From Halobellus salinus (lineage in GTDB: Archaea > Halobacteriota > Halobacteria > Halobacteriales > Haloferacaceae): a DNA stretch of 64,000 bases. Position 1 is the first letter of the stretch. The number at the start of each line of letters is the position of its first letter. Location of the stretch: assembly GCF_014646875.1 (NCBI RefSeq), contig NZ_BMOC01000014.1, forward strand, positions 33,253-97,252, read 5' to 3'. This document shows positions 17,575 to 26,392 of the stretch, piece by piece. The notes beneath the pieces were generated by a model. The model did not search any database. It was given only the letters and a program-made list of their open reading frames with translations, and was not told where the DNA came from. The position numbers and the translations under genes are program-made.

Positions 17575-18777
17575 CTACCGGATGACGTCGAGACCGTTCT
17601 GTTTCTCACGCGGCTGTTCGCCGCCGTCGGACTCCCAAGAGCCGCCGGTGGCGGTCGAGCCAGTCTCGCCGAAATCGACGTTTTCGGTCGCGTCGAACTC
17701 CGAGCCGGTGGATTCAATGCTCTGGCGTGACTTGTCTGCCTGCTTCTGGGTCGAGGGGCCGAGGACCTGCGCGGACTGGACGCCGGTCATGATCGCCATC
17801 ACCCGGACCTTCCCCTTGTACTCGTCTTGGATTCGAGCGCCCCAGATGACGTTCGCGCGCGCCTCTAGGCGCTCGGTGATGCTCTCGGCGATCCCCTGTG
17901 CCTCCTTCAGTGTGAGGTCGGGCCCGCCGGTGATGTGGACGAGGCCCCCGGAGGCCCCGCGGTAGTCCACGTCCAGAAGGGGATGGTTCATGGCGTCGTT
18001 GACCACCTCCTCGGTTTTGTTCTTGTCCTGTGTCTCCCCGACGAGCATCACCGCGACGCCGCCCTGGTCCATGATCGTGGACATGTCCGCGTAGTCCAGG
18101 TTGATCAGGGAGGGCTGGGTGATGGTCTCGGAGATCCCCTTGACCGTCTCGGCGATGATCTGGTCCATCACCGAGAACGCCTTGCCGATCGGGAGGTTGG
18201 GGACGTAGTCGAGCAGCCGGTTATTGTCGAGGACGATGATGGAGTCGGCCTCGTTCCGGAGCTTCTCCAGCCCCTCTTCTGCCTTCACGGTCCGCGCGCG
18301 TTCGACGTTGAACGGGGTCGAGACCATCCCGACCACGATCGCGCCCTGTTCTTTCGCGATTTTGGAGACGACCGGGGCCGCACCGGTCCCGGTACCGCCG
18401 CCCATCCCCGCGGTGACGAAGACGAGGTCCGCCTCGCCGAGCACGTCCTTGATGGTTCCTTGCGCCATCTCGGTCGCGCGTTCGCCCATCGAGGGGTCGC
18501 CGCCGGCACCCAGCCCCTGCGTGAGCGATTTGCCCACCAGGATCTTGGTGTCGGCTTCGATCATCTTCAGGTGCTGTTTGTCGGTGTTGATCGCGACGGT
18601 TTCGGCGCCGTCGACACCGATGTTGTACAGCCGGTTGACCGTGTTGTTGCCGGCACCGCCCGCGCCGACGATGACGATCCGGGGACTCCCGAAGTCGTCG
18701 TCGCCATCCGGGACCTCGGCGTTCGTATCCTGCTCTTCCTCGTCGCGCTTCATAGCCTCTCTGACGATGTCTTGCAT
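17575..18777 (-). CDS. ftsZ2: Cell division protein FtsZ2
   Basis: 400 residues. Tubulin-family GTPase needed for constriction of the haloarchaeal division ring. It has the nucleotide-binding [16 protein letters not shown] near residue 36, the tubulin signature [10 protein letters not shown] near 125, the T7 loop region [15 protein letters not shown], and an FtsZ2-like acidic C-terminal tail ending NGLDVIR. The N-terminus MQDIVREAM is the FtsZ2 type rather than FtsZ1. The start is ATG 18777, four bases after cdrS, so the two genes form an operon as described for Halobacterium and Haloferax. Confidence 0.95.
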   Translation of the reverse strand: MQDIVREAMKRDEEEQDTNAEVPDGDDDFGSPRIVIVGAGGAGNNTVNRLYNIGVDGAETVAINTDKQHLKMIEADTKILVGKSLTQGLGAGGDPSMGERATEMAQGTIKDVLGEADLVFVTAGMGGGTGTGAAPVVSKIAKEQGAIVVGMVSTPFNVERARTVKAEEGLEKLRNEADSIIVLDNNRLLDYVPNLPIGKAFSVMDQIIAETVKGISETITQPSLINLDYADMSTIMDQGGVAVMLVGETQDKNKTEEVVNDAMNHPLLDVDYRGASGGLVHITGGPDLTLKEAQGIAESITERLEARANVIWGARIQDEYKGKVRVMAIMTGVQSAQVLGPSTQKQADKSRQSIESTGSEFDATENVDFGETGSTATGGSWESDGGEQPREKQNGLDVIR

Positions 18778-18781
18778 CGGA

Positions 18782-18961
18782 TTACACCTTGGCCCAGGTT
18801 CGTTTGGTCGGCGACTCGCGCCCCTCGGGCTCCTGTTCGTCGATCATCTCGCGAACAGCCGAGCGGATCGCTTCCGACCGGTTCGGGTACTGGCCGGTCT
18901 CGACCATCTGTTCGACCTCCTCGATCTGCTGTTTCGGGATCCGTAGTGTCACACGTTCCAT
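18782..18961 (-). CDS. cdrS: CdrS, short ribbon-helix-helix cell-division regulator
   Basis: 59 residues, almost only a ribbon-helix-helix domain: [20 protein letters not shown] then [17 protein letters not shown], with the DNA-contacting strand at residues 2-8. CdrS is a known haloarchaeal transcription regulator co-transcribed with ftsZ2 and controlling cell division. ATG 18961 is the natural start; the 200 bp upstream carry the palindromic operator described separately. The order cdrL-cdrS-ftsZ2 on one strand matches the characterised locus. Confidence 0.9.
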   Translation of the reverse strand: MERVTLRIPKQQIEEVEQMVETGQYPNRSEAIRSAVREMIDEQEPEGRESPTKRTWAKV

Positions 18962-18976
18962 TGTTGCATTCCCCCG

Positions 18977-19133
18977 GTAAGACGGCACGCGGCTCGCGTG
19001 CGAGCGCCTCGCACGCCCGATGACCGGACGGAGATCCGCTCCCCGCCCGATCTGTCGGGTCTGTAAGACGACCGTCTTACGCATCTGACAACACAGACTC
19101 ACGGAATATAAATGTACCGGCGTTTGTAAGACA
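18977..19133 (-). promoter_or_regulatory. cdrS-ftsZ2 promoter with GTAAGACG operator sites
   Basis: A perfect 8-2-8 palindrome GTAAGACG-AC-CGTCTTAC occupies 19063-19080. A minus-strand TATA (CATTTATATTCC, about 19102-19113) lies 22-33 bp upstream of it, so the palindrome would overlap the start site or early transcript, a position for repression. Single GTAAGAC half-sites recur at 18977-18983 and 19126-19132. Ribbon-helix-helix dimers bind such short inverted repeats, so CdrL or CdrS is the likely ligand. Confidence 0.6.
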
Positions 19134-19171
19134 CGCCGGCCGGTGTGGCGTATGCGCCCGCCGCAGAGGGG

Positions 19172-19765
19172 CTACGAGCGCTCCAGTACGTTGGCGGCCG
19201 AGGTCCGCCGGCCACAGCCCGGACAGAACGCCCAGTCGGACCTGACCTCATCGCCGCACTCGCAGAACACGCGGTGAGCGGCCTTCTCGCCGCAGTTTGG
19301 ACAGTAAACGTGAGCGTCCTCGATCGGTTCCCCGCATTTGTCACACGCGTCCGCGGCACCGCCGGCACCGGTGTCTGACGACGCGGACCCGGTGGTCGTC
19401 TTGCGGCCGTCGCCGTCACGCGCGCCGACGGTCGTCCCGCCGTCTTCACCGGCCCTGGCGGCGTTTACGCCGTCGAGCGTGACGTTGAGGTTGAGGTCGC
19501 GGGGTCGCCCCACGGGAGCGACCCGCTCGCCGGGGAGGGTATCGAGCCGGTCGGCCACCAGCTCGTCCACGCGCTCCCGTATGACATCATCAACGGAGCC
19601 GGTGTCAGCGCCGTCCCCACCCAGGCCCGTCGCGGCCCCCGCATCACGGCCCGCCCCGTCGAGATACGCGCGCAGTGCCTCGCGCATCGCCTCGCTTTTG
19701 GAGGTGTCGAGGCCCTCGAGCCGCTCGACGAGGTCGTCGTCCGCGCGGAACGTGATCTTACTCAT
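19172..19765 (-). CDS. cdrL: CdrL, long ribbon-helix-helix zinc-ribbon regulator
   Basis: 197 residues. The N-terminus SKITFRADDDLVERLEGLDTSKSEAMREAL is a ribbon-helix-helix domain. A disordered acidic/Gly-rich middle follows, and the C-terminus carries zinc ribbons: CDKCGEPI and CPNCGEK, then CECGDEV and CPGCGRR. This architecture and its position upstream of cdrS identify CdrL, a regulator of the cdrS-ftsZ2 operon in characterised haloarchaea. Start ATG 19765. The 406-bp distance from its stop to the cdrS region contains the operator, so separate promoters are likely. Confidence 0.88.
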   Translation of the reverse strand: MSKITFRADDDLVERLEGLDTSKSEAMREALRAYLDGAGRDAGAATGLGGDGADTGSVDDVIRERVDELVADRLDTLPGERVAPVGRPRDLNLNVTLDGVNAARAGEDGGTTVGARDGDGRKTTTGSASSDTGAGGAADACDKCGEPIEDAHVYCPNCGEKAAHRVFCECGDEVRSDWAFCPGCGRRTSAANVLERS

Positions 19766-19893
19766 CGGTTAGGGATACACGACAGACTATTTCAAACTTC
19801 CCACGTGTCTGACGCGTGTCTGCCGGGACAACAGGTGAGGGTCTCACCCCAACAGTCGACAGTATCAAGTCCGCGTTCGTCGATCCACCTGTC

Positions 19894-20532
19894 GTGGTAG
19901 TTACGTTCGACCTCTTCGGGACGCTTGTCGACGCCGACCGCCCCGAGTCCCCGGCGGCGGCCGTCGAGGCGGCGCTGTCGGCCCGTGGGATCGCCGTCCC
20001 CGCCGACTGGACGGTGGCGTTCCGAGAAGCACACATCGACGCCCCCGGGGGCGCGGCGGTGCCCCTGCCGGCGCACGTCGCCGCGGCGCTGCGCTCCCGG
20101 GGCGTCGACGCGCCAGGGAACGCCGCCCGCCGCGCGGTCGTCGCCGCGTTCGACCCCGACGTCCGGACCCGCGCCGGCGCGGTCGACGCCGTCGCCGCCG
20201 CGGCCAGTCGTGGACCGGTCGGACTCCTCTCGAACTGCTCGGTTCCTGAACTCGTCGCCCGCACGTTGATCAGGTCCGACCTTGGCCGGGAGGCGTTCGA
20301 CGCGACCGTGACCAGCGTGGGGTGTGGGTGGCGGAAGCCCCACCCGAAGGCGTTCGAGGCGGTCGCCGAAGGGTTAGGGGTCGGCGCCGACGCGATCACC
20401 CACATCGGCGACAACCCCGCGGCCGACGGCGGAATCGCGGACCTGGGCGGGACGTTCGTCGACGTCGACGACGCGGGACTGGAGACGGTCGCGGAGCGCC
20501 TGCGTGCGGGAGCGCCGCCGGGGGGCGAGTGA
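19894..20532 (+). CDS. HAD-superfamily hydrolase in cobalamin operon
   Basis: 212 residues. Motif I FDLFGTLVDA near residue 5 supplies the nucleophile Asp, motif II is LLSNCS near 110, motif III GWRKPHPKAF near 145, and motif IV HIGDNPAADGG near 175. I start at GTG 19894, just before motif I, with an AGTATCAAG element about 28 bp upstream; an in-frame GTG at 19816 is possible. Its TGA overlaps the cbiB start (GTGA). The gene heads a cobalamin operon, so removing a phosphate from an alpha-ribazole or adenosylcobalamin phosphate intermediate is an attractive inference, not a demonstration. Confidence 0.8.
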   Translation: MVVTFDLFGTLVDADRPESPAAAVEAALSARGIAVPADWTVAFREAHIDAPGGAAVPLPAHVAAALRSRGVDAPGNAARRAVVAAFDPDVRTRAGAVDAVAAAASRGPVGLLSNCSVPELVARTLIRSDLGREAFDATVTSVGCGWRKPHPKAFEAVAEGLGVGADAITHIGDNPAADGGIADLGGTFVDVDDAGLETVAERLRAGAPPGGE

Positions 20533-21557
20533 CCGTGCCGGCGACCGCGGCGGCCGCCGTCGCGGTGGCGGCCGCGCTGGACGCCGCGGTCGCGGAACCC
20601 CCGTCGAGGGCCCACCCGGTCGCGCTGTTCGGGCACCTGGTCGCCGTCGTCGACCGCGACGTGGACGGATCGGAGTCCAGTGGGTGGACACACCCACGGA
20701 TCGTCGGCGTCGCCGCCGCGGTGATCCTCCCGGTGTTCGCCGCGGCGGTCGCGACCGCCGCGGTCCTCGCCGGGTCGCACACACACCCGTGGGTGGGGGC
20801 GGCCGTCGCGGGTCTGGTCCTCTTCTCGACAACGAGTTTGCGTGCGTTGCTCGACCGCGCTCGGGAAGTGATCGCCGCGAGCGGCGGCGACCTCGACGCC
20901 GCCCGACACAGCCTCCGGGCGCTCGCGGGGCGCGACGCGTCGTCGCTGGACGCGGCCCACGTCCGCTCGGCGGCCGTCGAGAGCCTCGCGGAGAACCTCG
21001 CCGACGGGTGGGTGGCCCCGCTTGTGGCGTTCGGCGGGGTCGTCGGCGGCGGCGAGTTCGTCGGCGGCGTGACGGTCGTTGGGATCGACGCGGGGGTCGC
21101 ACTCGCCGCAGGCGCGGCGGCGTGGGTGAAGGCTGTCAACACCATGGATTCGATGCTCGGCTACCGGTCGAAGCCGGTCGGGTGGGCGCCCGCCCGGCTG
21201 GACGACGTCGTGATGTGGCTCCCGGCGCGGCTCTCGGCGGGCCTGCTCGGGGCCGCGGCCGGGACGCCCGGGGTCCCGAGCAGGCGGCGGGTCCGCGCGC
21301 TCGCCCGCACCCCCGCATCGCCGAACTCCGGGTGGCCGATGGCGACGATGGCGGCAGCGCTGCCCGCACGGCTGGTCAAGCCGGGGGCGTACGACCTCGA
21401 TCCGGCCGGGTCCGAGACAGGGAGCGGCGGAGCGGCCGGCGGGGCCGACAACACCACCACGCTCCCGGATATCGCGACGGCGACCCGTGCGGTCGGGGTG
21501 ACGCGGCGGGCGGGCGTGCTCGCCGCTGCCGTCACGGGGGGCGTAGTGTGGTTCTGA
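20529..21557 (+). CDS. cbiB: Adenosylcobinamide-phosphate synthase CbiB
   Basis: 342 residues, integral membrane. CbiB joins aminopropanol (phosphate) to adenosylcobyric acid. It has the family's DAAVAEPPSRAHPVALFGHLV N-terminus, several membrane helices, the conserved RDASSLDAAHVRSAAVESLAENLADGWVAP block around residues 135-165, and VNTMDSMLGYRSKPVGWAPARLDDV near 200-225. GTG 20529 overlaps the stop of the HAD gene; a GTG two codons later is an alternative. It overlaps cobS by 10 bp. The C-terminal 40 residues are low-complexity. Confidence 0.93.
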   Translation: MTVPATAAAAVAVAAALDAAVAEPPSRAHPVALFGHLVAVVDRDVDGSESSGWTHPRIVGVAAAVILPVFAAAVATAAVLAGSHTHPWVGAAVAGLVLFSTTSLRALLDRAREVIAASGGDLDAARHSLRALAGRDASSLDAAHVRSAAVESLAENLADGWVAPLVAFGGVVGGGEFVGGVTVVGIDAGVALAAGAAAWVKAVNTMDSMLGYRSKPVGWAPARLDDVVMWLPARLSAGLLGAAAGTPGVPSRRRVRALARTPASPNSGWPMATMAAALPARLVKPGAYDLDPAGSETGSGGAAGGADNTTTLPDIATATRAVGVTRRAGVLAAAVTGGVVWF

Positions 21558-22312
21558 CCGCGCTCCGGGGTGCGCTCGGGTTTCTGACTAGGCTGCCGGT
21601 CGGCGGCGGCGAGCGGTCGTGGGAGGCGTTCCGGCGGACGCCCGTGTCGATCCCGCTCGCGGGCTACGTGGTTGGTGGGCTCGGGGCCGTCCCGCTGCTT
21701 TTGCCCCTGCCGGTCCCCACCGCCGCGGCGGTGTACCTCGTCACCATCGTCCTGCTCACCGGCGTCACCCACGCCGACGGGCTGGCCGACCTGGGCGACG
21801 CCGCGGCGGTCCACGGCAGCGTCGACAGGGAGCGCCGCCGAGAGGTGTTGCACGATTCCGCGACCGGGGTCGGCGGCGCGCTCGCGGTGGTGCTCGTGTT
21901 CGTCACCCTGGGGTTGGGTGCGCTGGGACTGGCCGGGTCGCGGCCGCGCGTCGCGTTCGGGCTGGCGCTCACGGCGGAGGTCGGTGCGAAGGTAGGTATT
22001 GCGGTCCTGGTCTGCACGGAAGACGCCGCCCACGAGGGGCTCGGGTCGGCGCTGACAGAGCACGCAACTCCGACCGCCCTGCTCCCCGTCGCCGCGGTGA
22101 TCGCGCCCCTCCTCGGGCTCGCGACCGTGCCGGCCGTCGGCGGGGTGGGGATCCCGGCGGCGCTTCTCGCGCCGGTCGGCGTGGCGTGGTTGGTGGGGGC
22201 GTGGGCGCGAGGGGCGCTCGGCGGCGTCTCCGGCGACGCACTCGGCGCCGCGAACGAACTCGGACGGGTCGCGGGCGTGCACGCGGGGGTGGTCGCGTGG
22301 ACGCTCTTGTGA
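21548..22312 (+). CDS. cobS: Adenosylcobinamide-GDP ribazoletransferase CobS
   Basis: 254 residues, membrane-embedded. CobS joins adenosylcobinamide-GDP to alpha-ribazole in the last assembly reactions of cobalamin. Signatures: GALGFLTRLPVG at the N-terminus, THADGLADLGDAAAVHG near residues 72-88 with the metal-binding DGLAD/D motif, and RREVLHDSATGVGGALAVVL near 92-112. About six membrane helices follow. GTG 21548 lies inside the 3' end of cbiB; translational coupling is likely, and cobY starts inside its own 3' end. Confidence 0.93.
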   Translation: MVLTALRGALGFLTRLPVGGGERSWEAFRRTPVSIPLAGYVVGGLGAVPLLLPLPVPTAAAVYLVTIVLLTGVTHADGLADLGDAAAVHGSVDRERRREVLHDSATGVGGALAVVLVFVTLGLGALGLAGSRPRVAFGLALTAEVGAKVGIAVLVCTEDAAHEGLGSALTEHATPTALLPVAAVIAPLLGLATVPAVGGVGIPAALLAPVGVAWLVGAWARGALGGVSGDALGAANELGRVAGVHAGVVAWTLL

Positions 22313-22914
22313 TGTGCGGCGGTCGCGGGAGCCGGCTCCGGGTGGGAGACGCCGGCGGTAGGGGTGATGCGGCCGGTGTTGAAAAGCCGCTGGTCGAGGT
22401 CGCCGGCGCGTCGATGCTGTCGCGGGTGACCGACGCGCTGCGCGCGAGTGAGGTGGAGACGGTCCACGCCGTCGTGTCGCCACACGCCCCGGAGACGGCC
22501 GACCGCGCCCGGAGCCTGTCGGTGCCGACGATCGAGACTCCCGGCGACGGGTACGTGTCCGATCTTCGCGCAGCGCTCGAAACCGTCGGGCGGCCGGCGG
22601 TGACCGTCCCCGCCGACCTCCCGCTGCTCGCGGCCGGCCACGTCGACGACGCGGTGGCGGAGGCGCGACACCGAGGTGACGGGCGCGGCAGTGGTGTCAC
22701 CTCGCTCGCTGTCTGTGTCCCCGCTGCAGTGAAGCGCCGGCTCGGCGCGTCGGTCGACACCGCCTTCGACCACGACGGTGGGACGGTCGCCCCGACAGGG
22801 GTGAACGTCGTCGCCGACGGCGACGACACCGTGGCGTTGACGTACGACGCGCGCCTCGCGGTCAACGTGAACCGACCCCAGGATCTGGAGCTCGCGGAGG
22901 CGCTGTGCGGCTGA
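22297..22914 (+). CDS. cobY: Adenosylcobinamide-phosphate guanylyltransferase CobY
   Basis: 205 residues. Archaeal CobY, the non-orthologous replacement of bacterial CobU, transfers GMP from GTP to adenosylcobinamide phosphate. It is a nucleotidyltransferase-A fold protein: [14 protein letters not shown] at the N-terminus (G-loop), [13 protein letters not shown] near residue 30, VPADLPLLA near 105, and [15 protein letters not shown] at the end. GTG 22297 gives the conserved VDALVMCGG start; an ATG at 22312 would lose it. It overlaps cobT by 10 bp. Confidence 0.9.
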   Translation: MDALVMCGGRGSRLRVGDAGGRGDAAGVEKPLVEVAGASMLSRVTDALRASEVETVHAVVSPHAPETADRARSLSVPTIETPGDGYVSDLRAALETVGRPAVTVPADLPLLAAGHVDDAVAEARHRGDGRGSGVTSLAVCVPAAVKRRLGASVDTAFDHDGGTVAPTGVNVVADGDDTVALTYDARLAVNVNRPQDLELAEALCG

Positions 22915-23948
22915 TCCTCGTCGCGGGGACGACTCGCACAGCGGAGATCGACGGGATCACCGCTGCGGGCGCGTCGCGGGAGCTGCTGGTCCACACGCCG
23001 AGTGCCGACACCGAGATCCTGACGTACGGCGACACGGTCCGCGCACCGGTGACGCCCGTGAGCCCGGGCGGGTGTCCGACACCGGCGGTGGTGACCCGCG
23101 CGGTCCGGGAACTGCTCGGGTTCGACGTCACGGTGGTCGACGCCGGGATCGCAACGCCGACCGGCGCGCCGACGGTGGCGGTGGGCGCGCGCCCCGGCGA
23201 CGACATCCGGGAGCCTGACCCCGTCCGGACCGCGCCGGGGGCGTTCGCGGCCGCGCGGTCGTTCGGGCAGGGCCTCCCGGACGACCGGATCGTGGTCGGG
23301 GAGACCGTCCCCGGCGGGACCACGACGGCGATGGCGGTCCTCAGGGCGCTCGGAGAGGGGCCGCTCTCGGCCACGTCGTCGTCGCTGCCCGAAAACCCGC
23401 TGGGGTTGAAACGGCGCGTCGTCGCCGAGGCGTTCGAGGCATCGGACCTCAACCCCGGCCAGGCCGCCCACACCCCGGAGCTCGCCGTCCGGTTCGTGGG
23501 CGATCCGGTGTTGGCCGTCGCGTCGGGGGTGGTCGCCGGCGCCTTGGAATCGGGAACCGACGTCGTGCTCGGCGGCGGCACCCAGCTGCTCGCGGTGGCG
23601 GCGTTGGTCCGTCACGCGGGCGTGCCGACACCCGCGACGCTCGCGACGACGCCGTACCTCGCGGCCGATGTGCCCGATCTCGGCAGCAACGCCGCCGCGT
23701 TGGATCTCGACTTAGCGGTCGCGGACCCGGGGTTCGACCCGTCGGACGGGGGGCCGTTGGCTGCGTACACCGACGGCGTCGCGAAGGAGGGCGCGGGGAT
23801 GGGCGGCGCGCTCCACCTCGCCGACGAGGCGGGTCGGCTCGGGGAGGTCCGTGACGCGACCCGTACGGTGCTCGAGCGCGTAGGGAACGACGAGAGCCCA
23901 GCGTCGGCGGCTGACGACGCCGGTCGGGGGACCGAGGGTGGATCCTGA
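22905..23948 (+). CDS. cobT: Nicotinate-nucleotide--dimethylbenzimidazole phosphoribosyltransferase-like CobT
   Basis: 347 residues. CobT makes alpha-ribazole phosphate, activating the lower ligand. The archaeal branch is recognisable by [19 protein letters not shown] at the start, [14 protein letters not shown] near residue 46, [15 protein letters not shown] near 137 and [13 protein letters not shown] near 220. The catalytic Glu of bacterial CobT is not certain from reading alone. Start GTG 22905 lies in the cobY end; the stop overlaps cobD by 11 bp. The C-terminal 15 residues are low-complexity. Confidence 0.9.
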   Translation: MRLILVAGTTRTAEIDGITAAGASRELLVHTPSADTEILTYGDTVRAPVTPVSPGGCPTPAVVTRAVRELLGFDVTVVDAGIATPTGAPTVAVGARPGDDIREPDPVRTAPGAFAAARSFGQGLPDDRIVVGETVPGGTTTAMAVLRALGEGPLSATSSSLPENPLGLKRRVVAEAFEASDLNPGQAAHTPELAVRFVGDPVLAVASGVVAGALESGTDVVLGGGTQLLAVAALVRHAGVPTPATLATTPYLAADVPDLGSNAAALDLDLAVADPGFDPSDGGPLAAYTDGVAKEGAGMGGALHLADEAGRLGEVRDATRTVLERVGNDESPASAADDAGRGTEGGS

Positions 23949-25032
23949 CGCCGTCGACGACGCCGTGCGCGTTCCCCACGGCGGCAGCGACGACCCCGAC
24001 GTCGTCGACTTCAGCGCGAACACGAACCCCCTGCGACCCGCGGGCGTCGCGGACGCGTACGAGGCCGCGCTCGCGGACGCGACGAGTTACGCCGATGATC
24101 ACCCGGAGTTCCGGGACGCGGCCGCCGACTACGTCGCGTGCGACCCGGCGAACGTGGTTCCGACCGCCGGCGGGGTCGCGGCGCTCCGGCTCGCGTTCGG
24201 CGTGACGGTTACGCCCGGCGACCGCGTTGCGCTCCCGGTACCGGGGTTCGGGGAGTACGCCCGCGAGATCCGGCTCCAGGGCGGCGAGCCGGTTGGGGTC
24301 CGGGACGAGACGCTCCTCGACGTCGATCCCGCGGCGTACGCCGCGGTGGTGGTCTGTACGCCGAACAACCCCACCGGATTCCTCCCGGACCCGGCGGCGC
24401 TCCGAGCGTTCCGCGCGGAGTGTCGCGCGGCCGAGACGCCGCTGATCGTCGACGAGGCGTTCCTGGACTTCACCGACGCCCCCAGCCTGGCCGGCGACCC
24501 TGGGGTGATCGTCGCCCGCTCGCTCACGAAGATGTTCGGGCTGCCCGGGATCCGGGCGGGCTTTGCGGTCGCGACCGGCCGCCTCGGCGACCGGCTCCGG
24601 ACCGCCCGGCCGACGTGGTCGGTGTCGGCCCCCGCGGCCGCGGTCGGGACACACTGCCTCCACGCGGAGGCGTTCGTCGAGCGCACCCGCGAGCGGGTCG
24701 AAACGGAGCGAACCCGCGTGCGCGCGGCGCTGTCGGACGCGTACGACGTGGCGCCGTCGGACGCGCCGTTCCTCCTCGTCGATGTCGGCGACGGGCCGGT
24801 CGGCGGCGACGGGCCGGTCGGCGGCGACGGGTCATCCGGGTCCAGCGAGCGGGTCGGTTCCGGGAGTCGATCCGCCGATGACCCCGTCGACGCGGTGCTC
24901 GAACGGGCGCGCGCCGACGGCATCGCGGTTCGCGACGCGCGGACGTTCTCGGGACTCGACTCCCACGTCCGCGTTGCCGTCCGACGCCCCCACGAGAACG
25001 ATCTGCTGCTGGACTCCCTGCTCGACCGATGA
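23938..25032 (+). CDS. cobD: L-threonine-O-3-phosphate decarboxylase CobD (PLP aminotransferase fold)
   Basis: 364 residues, fold type I PLP enzyme. CobD makes aminopropanol phosphate for the nucleotide loop. [11 protein letters not shown] at the N-terminus, [34 protein letters not shown] and the PLP-Lys segment [15 protein letters not shown] are present. The same motifs occur in histidinol-phosphate aminotransferases; position between cobT and cbiZ favours CobD. A Gly/Asp low-complexity insert (repeated GDGPVG, near residue 285) is encoded by a short DNA repeat at 24787-24830. GTG 23938 start; ATGA overlap with cbiZ. Confidence 0.88.
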   Translation: MDPDAVDDAVRVPHGGSDDPDVVDFSANTNPLRPAGVADAYEAALADATSYADDHPEFRDAAADYVACDPANVVPTAGGVAALRLAFGVTVTPGDRVALPVPGFGEYAREIRLQGGEPVGVRDETLLDVDPAAYAAVVVCTPNNPTGFLPDPAALRAFRAECRAAETPLIVDEAFLDFTDAPSLAGDPGVIVARSLTKMFGLPGIRAGFAVATGRLGDRLRTARPTWSVSAPAAAVGTHCLHAEAFVERTRERVETERTRVRAALSDAYDVAPSDAPFLLVDVGDGPVGGDGPVGGDGSSGSSERVGSGSRSADDPVDAVLERARADGIAVRDARTFSGLDSHVRVAVRRPHENDLLLDSLLDR

Positions 25033-25811
25033 CTGGGTCGGATCGGGGCGACGACGCCGACCCGACGCCCGTCTTCGAGGCGACCGTTCGCGGGGAGGTC
25101 TGTCGGCTTCGACGCCCCGGGACCCGGTGGGTCTCGACCGGGCACGCCGGCGGGGAGTGCCGCTGCGACGCGGCGTTTCTCCTCTCCGTTCCCGAGAGGT
25201 GGGGTGATGTCGACATCCCGGCGTACGTCCGCGAGCGGTGCGACGCCGCCGGGTTCGCGACCGGACCGTCGGCGCCGGCGTTGCTCACCGGGGTCTCGAT
25301 GCGGCACGCCCGCCGCGCCCGGCTCGGGCCCGTCGAGGCGATCGCCACGGCTGGGGTGAGCAACCCCGCGGCGCTGCCGGTCGGCGGCGGAGCGGACGGT
25401 GACGTGCCGGAGGGATCGGGAGGTGGTGGGAGCGACACCGACCGACACCACACGGGCACCGTCAACGTCGTCGTCGGGACGACGCGGTCGCTCGCTCCGG
25501 GCGCGCTGCCGAACCTCGTCGCCGTCGCCGCGGAGGCAAAGGCCGCGACGTTGCTCGCGCGGGTGGGGGTTCCCGGGACCACGTCCGACGCCGTCGCTGT
25601 CGGGTGCGACCCCGAGGGCGAGACGGCGGCCTTCTCCGGGAGCGCGACGCCGGTCGGGTCGGCCGCGCGGGTCTGCGTTCGGGACGCCGTGGCGGCGGCG
25701 CTGGACGCTCGGTACGAAGACGAGTCGCCGCCGACATCGGTCGACGCCGCCGAGTACGGTGTCGTGAGTGACGCGCGAGCGCGAGTGGAACGGGTCGGAG
25801 GGCGCGAGTGA
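25029..25811 (+). CDS. cbiZ: Adenosylcobinamide amidohydrolase CbiZ
   Basis: 260 residues. CbiZ hydrolyses adenosylcobinamide to adenosylcobyric acid, allowing archaea to salvage external corrinoids. The family blocks WVSTGHAGGECRCDAAFLLSVPERW, ALLTGVSMRHARRARLGPVEAIATAGVSNP, TVNVVVGTTRSLAPGALPNLVAVAAEAKAATL and PGTTSDAVAVG are present. ATG 25029 overlaps the cobD stop (ATGA). It is the last gene of the seven-gene overlapping run; together with cbiB and cobY it completes the salvage route. Confidence 0.92.
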   Translation: MTGSDRGDDADPTPVFEATVRGEVCRLRRPGTRWVSTGHAGGECRCDAAFLLSVPERWGDVDIPAYVRERCDAAGFATGPSAPALLTGVSMRHARRARLGPVEAIATAGVSNPAALPVGGGADGDVPEGSGGGGSDTDRHHTGTVNVVVGTTRSLAPGALPNLVAVAAEAKAATLLARVGVPGTTSDAVAVGCDPEGETAAFSGSATPVGSAARVCVRDAVAAALDARYEDESPPTSVDAAEYGVVSDARARVERVGGRE

Positions 25812-25843
25812 GACGGAACCAGCGGCCGGGGAGGAACCGCCGG

Positions 25844-26392
25844 CTACGCCGTGTCGCGGGGCAGCCGGTCCCGGACGGTGCGTCGGACGCGTTCGGGTCG
25901 CGGAACGTTCGCGAACTCGAGGTGGGCGGGGCTCTGTGCGACGCTCCCGGTGAGAAACGCCACGCTCCCGATCCCGAAGATGGCCTCGATCCGGCTTCGA
26001 CGGAGTTCGAGGCTCCGCAATCTCGCGAGGGGGAGTTCCCGTGAGAACGTCTTGTACAACAGGGAGTACTCACGGCGGACGGCGTTCGGGGTGACGACGT
26101 ACCGCGTCTTTGTCAGGACGTAGAGCCGAGTAAGGAGCCGCCCGGCGCCGATGGCCGTCAGGATCACCACCAGGTTGGCGGCGATCTCCGTCCGCTCGGC
26201 CGCGCCGAGCAGGGTGGGGTTGAGAAACAGGAAGCCGACGACGACGAGTCCCCCCAGGATCACCCCCGCGAGGCTGAGAAGCGTCGGCTTCAGCGTCGGC
26301 TGGGTTTCGAGGACGAGACCGCTACGCGCCCCGGTGGCGCCGGCCTCGTTGGCGTTCCGTTCGGTCTGTGTGTCAGTGTGTGATTGGCTCAT
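25844..26392 (-). CDS. PH-like domain (bPH2/YdbT-type) membrane protein
   Basis: 182 residues. A hydrophilic N-terminus is followed by two hydrophobic helices (TLLSLAGVILGGLVVVGFLFL near residues 37-57; IAANLVVILTAIGAGRLLT near 70-88), then YVLTKTRYVVTPNAVRREYSLLYKTFSRELPLARLRSLEL, the typical bacterial PH (bPH2) strand pattern. Function unknown; such proteins are membrane-anchored. It overlaps the upstream membrane gene by 4 bp (ATGA), so they form a two-gene operon inserted between cbiZ and cbiA. Confidence 0.75.
   Translation of the reverse strand: MSQSHTDTQTERNANEAGATGARSGLVLETQPTLKPTLLSLAGVILGGLVVVGFLFLNPTLLGAAERTEIAANLVVILTAIGAGRLLTRLYVLTKTRYVVTPNAVRREYSLLYKTFSRELPLARLRSLELRRSRIEAIFGIGSVAFLTGSVAQSPAHLEFANVPRPERVRRTVRDRLPRDTA

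Noticed and set aside
19834..19848. Cobalamin riboswitch upstream of the HAD gene
   Set aside because: Only a 6-bp hairpin (GGTGAG/CTCACC) is present; the B12-box and other conserved elements are not seen.
21548..22312. Long opposite-strand reading frames in the cobalamin region
   Set aside because: They are the usual complementary frames of GC-rich genes, with Arg/Pro/Ser-rich composition and no motif.
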